This document shows positions 63,757 to 64,000 of a stretch of 64,000 nt of DNA, piece by piece; position 1 is the first letter of the stretch; every line of letters begins with the position of its first letter. The stretch is from Galliscardovia ingluviei. Its GTDB lineage: Bacteria > Actinomycetota > Actinomycetes > Actinomycetales > Bifidobacteriaceae. The notes under the pieces were generated by a model that was not told where the DNA came from, made no database searches, and was given only the letters and a program-made list of their open reading frames with translations. The stretch covers positions 1 through 64,000 of the forward strand of contig NZ_BMDH01000001.1 in NCBI RefSeq assembly GCF_014635685.1, written 5' to 3'. The position numbers and the translations under genes are program-made.

Positions 63757-64000
63757 TGAGACATCGTTCATCATGGTATAAAACTGTGATTGCTTGCGTG
63801 ATAACTGCCATAATGTTATTCCCTGTGTACTGGATGATTAACATCTCATTCACTCAGCGACGTTCGATTCGGTCTGGCTCCATTATTCCTGTTGATTTCA
63901 CCGTTGAGCACTATGAGGAAGTGTTATCAGATCAGCTGCCGTACTTGGGCACATCATTAGTTATTGCAATAAGCTGTGTTCTTGTTACGTTACTGATCGC
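63756..64000 (+). CDS. ABC sugar transporter permease, MalG type (cut by window end)
   Basis: The ATG at 63756 overlaps the preceding stop and GGAGGAG stands eight bases ahead. The 81 visible residues contain a first membrane helix (TVIACVITAIMLFPVYWMINISF), then the extracytoplasmic segment RRSIRSGSIIPVDFTVEHYEEVL and the start of a second helix, typical of MalG/UgpE proteins. The EAA loop lies beyond the window. Confidence 0.85.
   Translation, partial: MRHRSSWYKTVIACVITAIMLFPVYWMINISFTQRRSIRSGSIIPVDFTVEHYEEVLSDQLPYLGTSLVIAISCVLVTLLI

Overview
The window reads as chromosomal DNA from a low-GC member of the Bifidobacteriaceae (Actinobacteria), of the Alloscardovia/Scardovia/Gardnerella kind. 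That is an inference from several things seen together: a bifid-type bifunctional AdhE, MalQ and GlgX glycogen/maltodextrin enzymes, an actinobacterial fdxA-dapC pair, an NrtR-type regulator beside a NiaP-like transporter, short adenylate kinase, and many genes with a TAnnnT -10 hexamer 6-8 bases before an ATG and no ribosome binding site (leaderless starts, common in Actinobacteria). The species cannot be fixed from the sequence alone.

Layout. 0-5 kb: the 3' part of an Imm70-like immunity protein, murB, an APC amino-acid permease, fdxA and dapC. 5-11 kb: a HIT protein divergent from a lone uxaC (uronate isomerase) with a perfect palindromic operator between them, dinB, tRNA-Ser(GCT), a YigZ/IMPACT protein and an unrecognised HEAT/LRV-like protein. 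11-28.6 kb: carbohydrate and fermentation genes, namely malQ, the rplM-rpsI pair, glgX, a ROK regulator with twin operators, adhE behind a Rex/CRP-type palindrome, and a maltodextrin cluster (GH13 enzyme, LacI regulator, ABC transporter malEFG-like). 28.9-43.8 kb: the S10-spc-alpha ribosomal superoperon, rpsJ to rplQ, including secY, adk, infA and rpoA, interrupted by hairpins between rpsQ/rplN and rplO/secY and a full terminator after adk. 43.8-48 kb: truA, tRNA-Ser(CGA), NrtR and NiaP. 48-60.3 kb: an exported unknown protein, then nusA, infB, rbfA, truB, ribF, a PIF1-like helicase and proS. 60.4-64 kb: a second LacI regulator and ABC sugar importer (binding lipoprotein and two permeases, the last cut by the window edge), controlled by two near-identical CG-centred operators flanking the promoter.

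How the genes fit together: the maltodextrin importer, GH13 enzyme, MalQ and GlgX form an alpha-glucan use pathway. AdhE reoxidises NADH from fermentation, consistent with a Rex-type site at its promoter. NrtR and NiaP point to salvage of nicotinate/nicotinamide-type NAD precursors. Most of the window is ordinary housekeeping DNA. I did not find a complete undescribed system. The most useful leads are regulatory: several clean palindromes whose regulator can be guessed from its neighbour, the recurrent leaderless start architecture, short tandem duplications lying on stop codons, and the immunity gene cut by the left edge, which hints at a polymorphic-toxin locus just outside.
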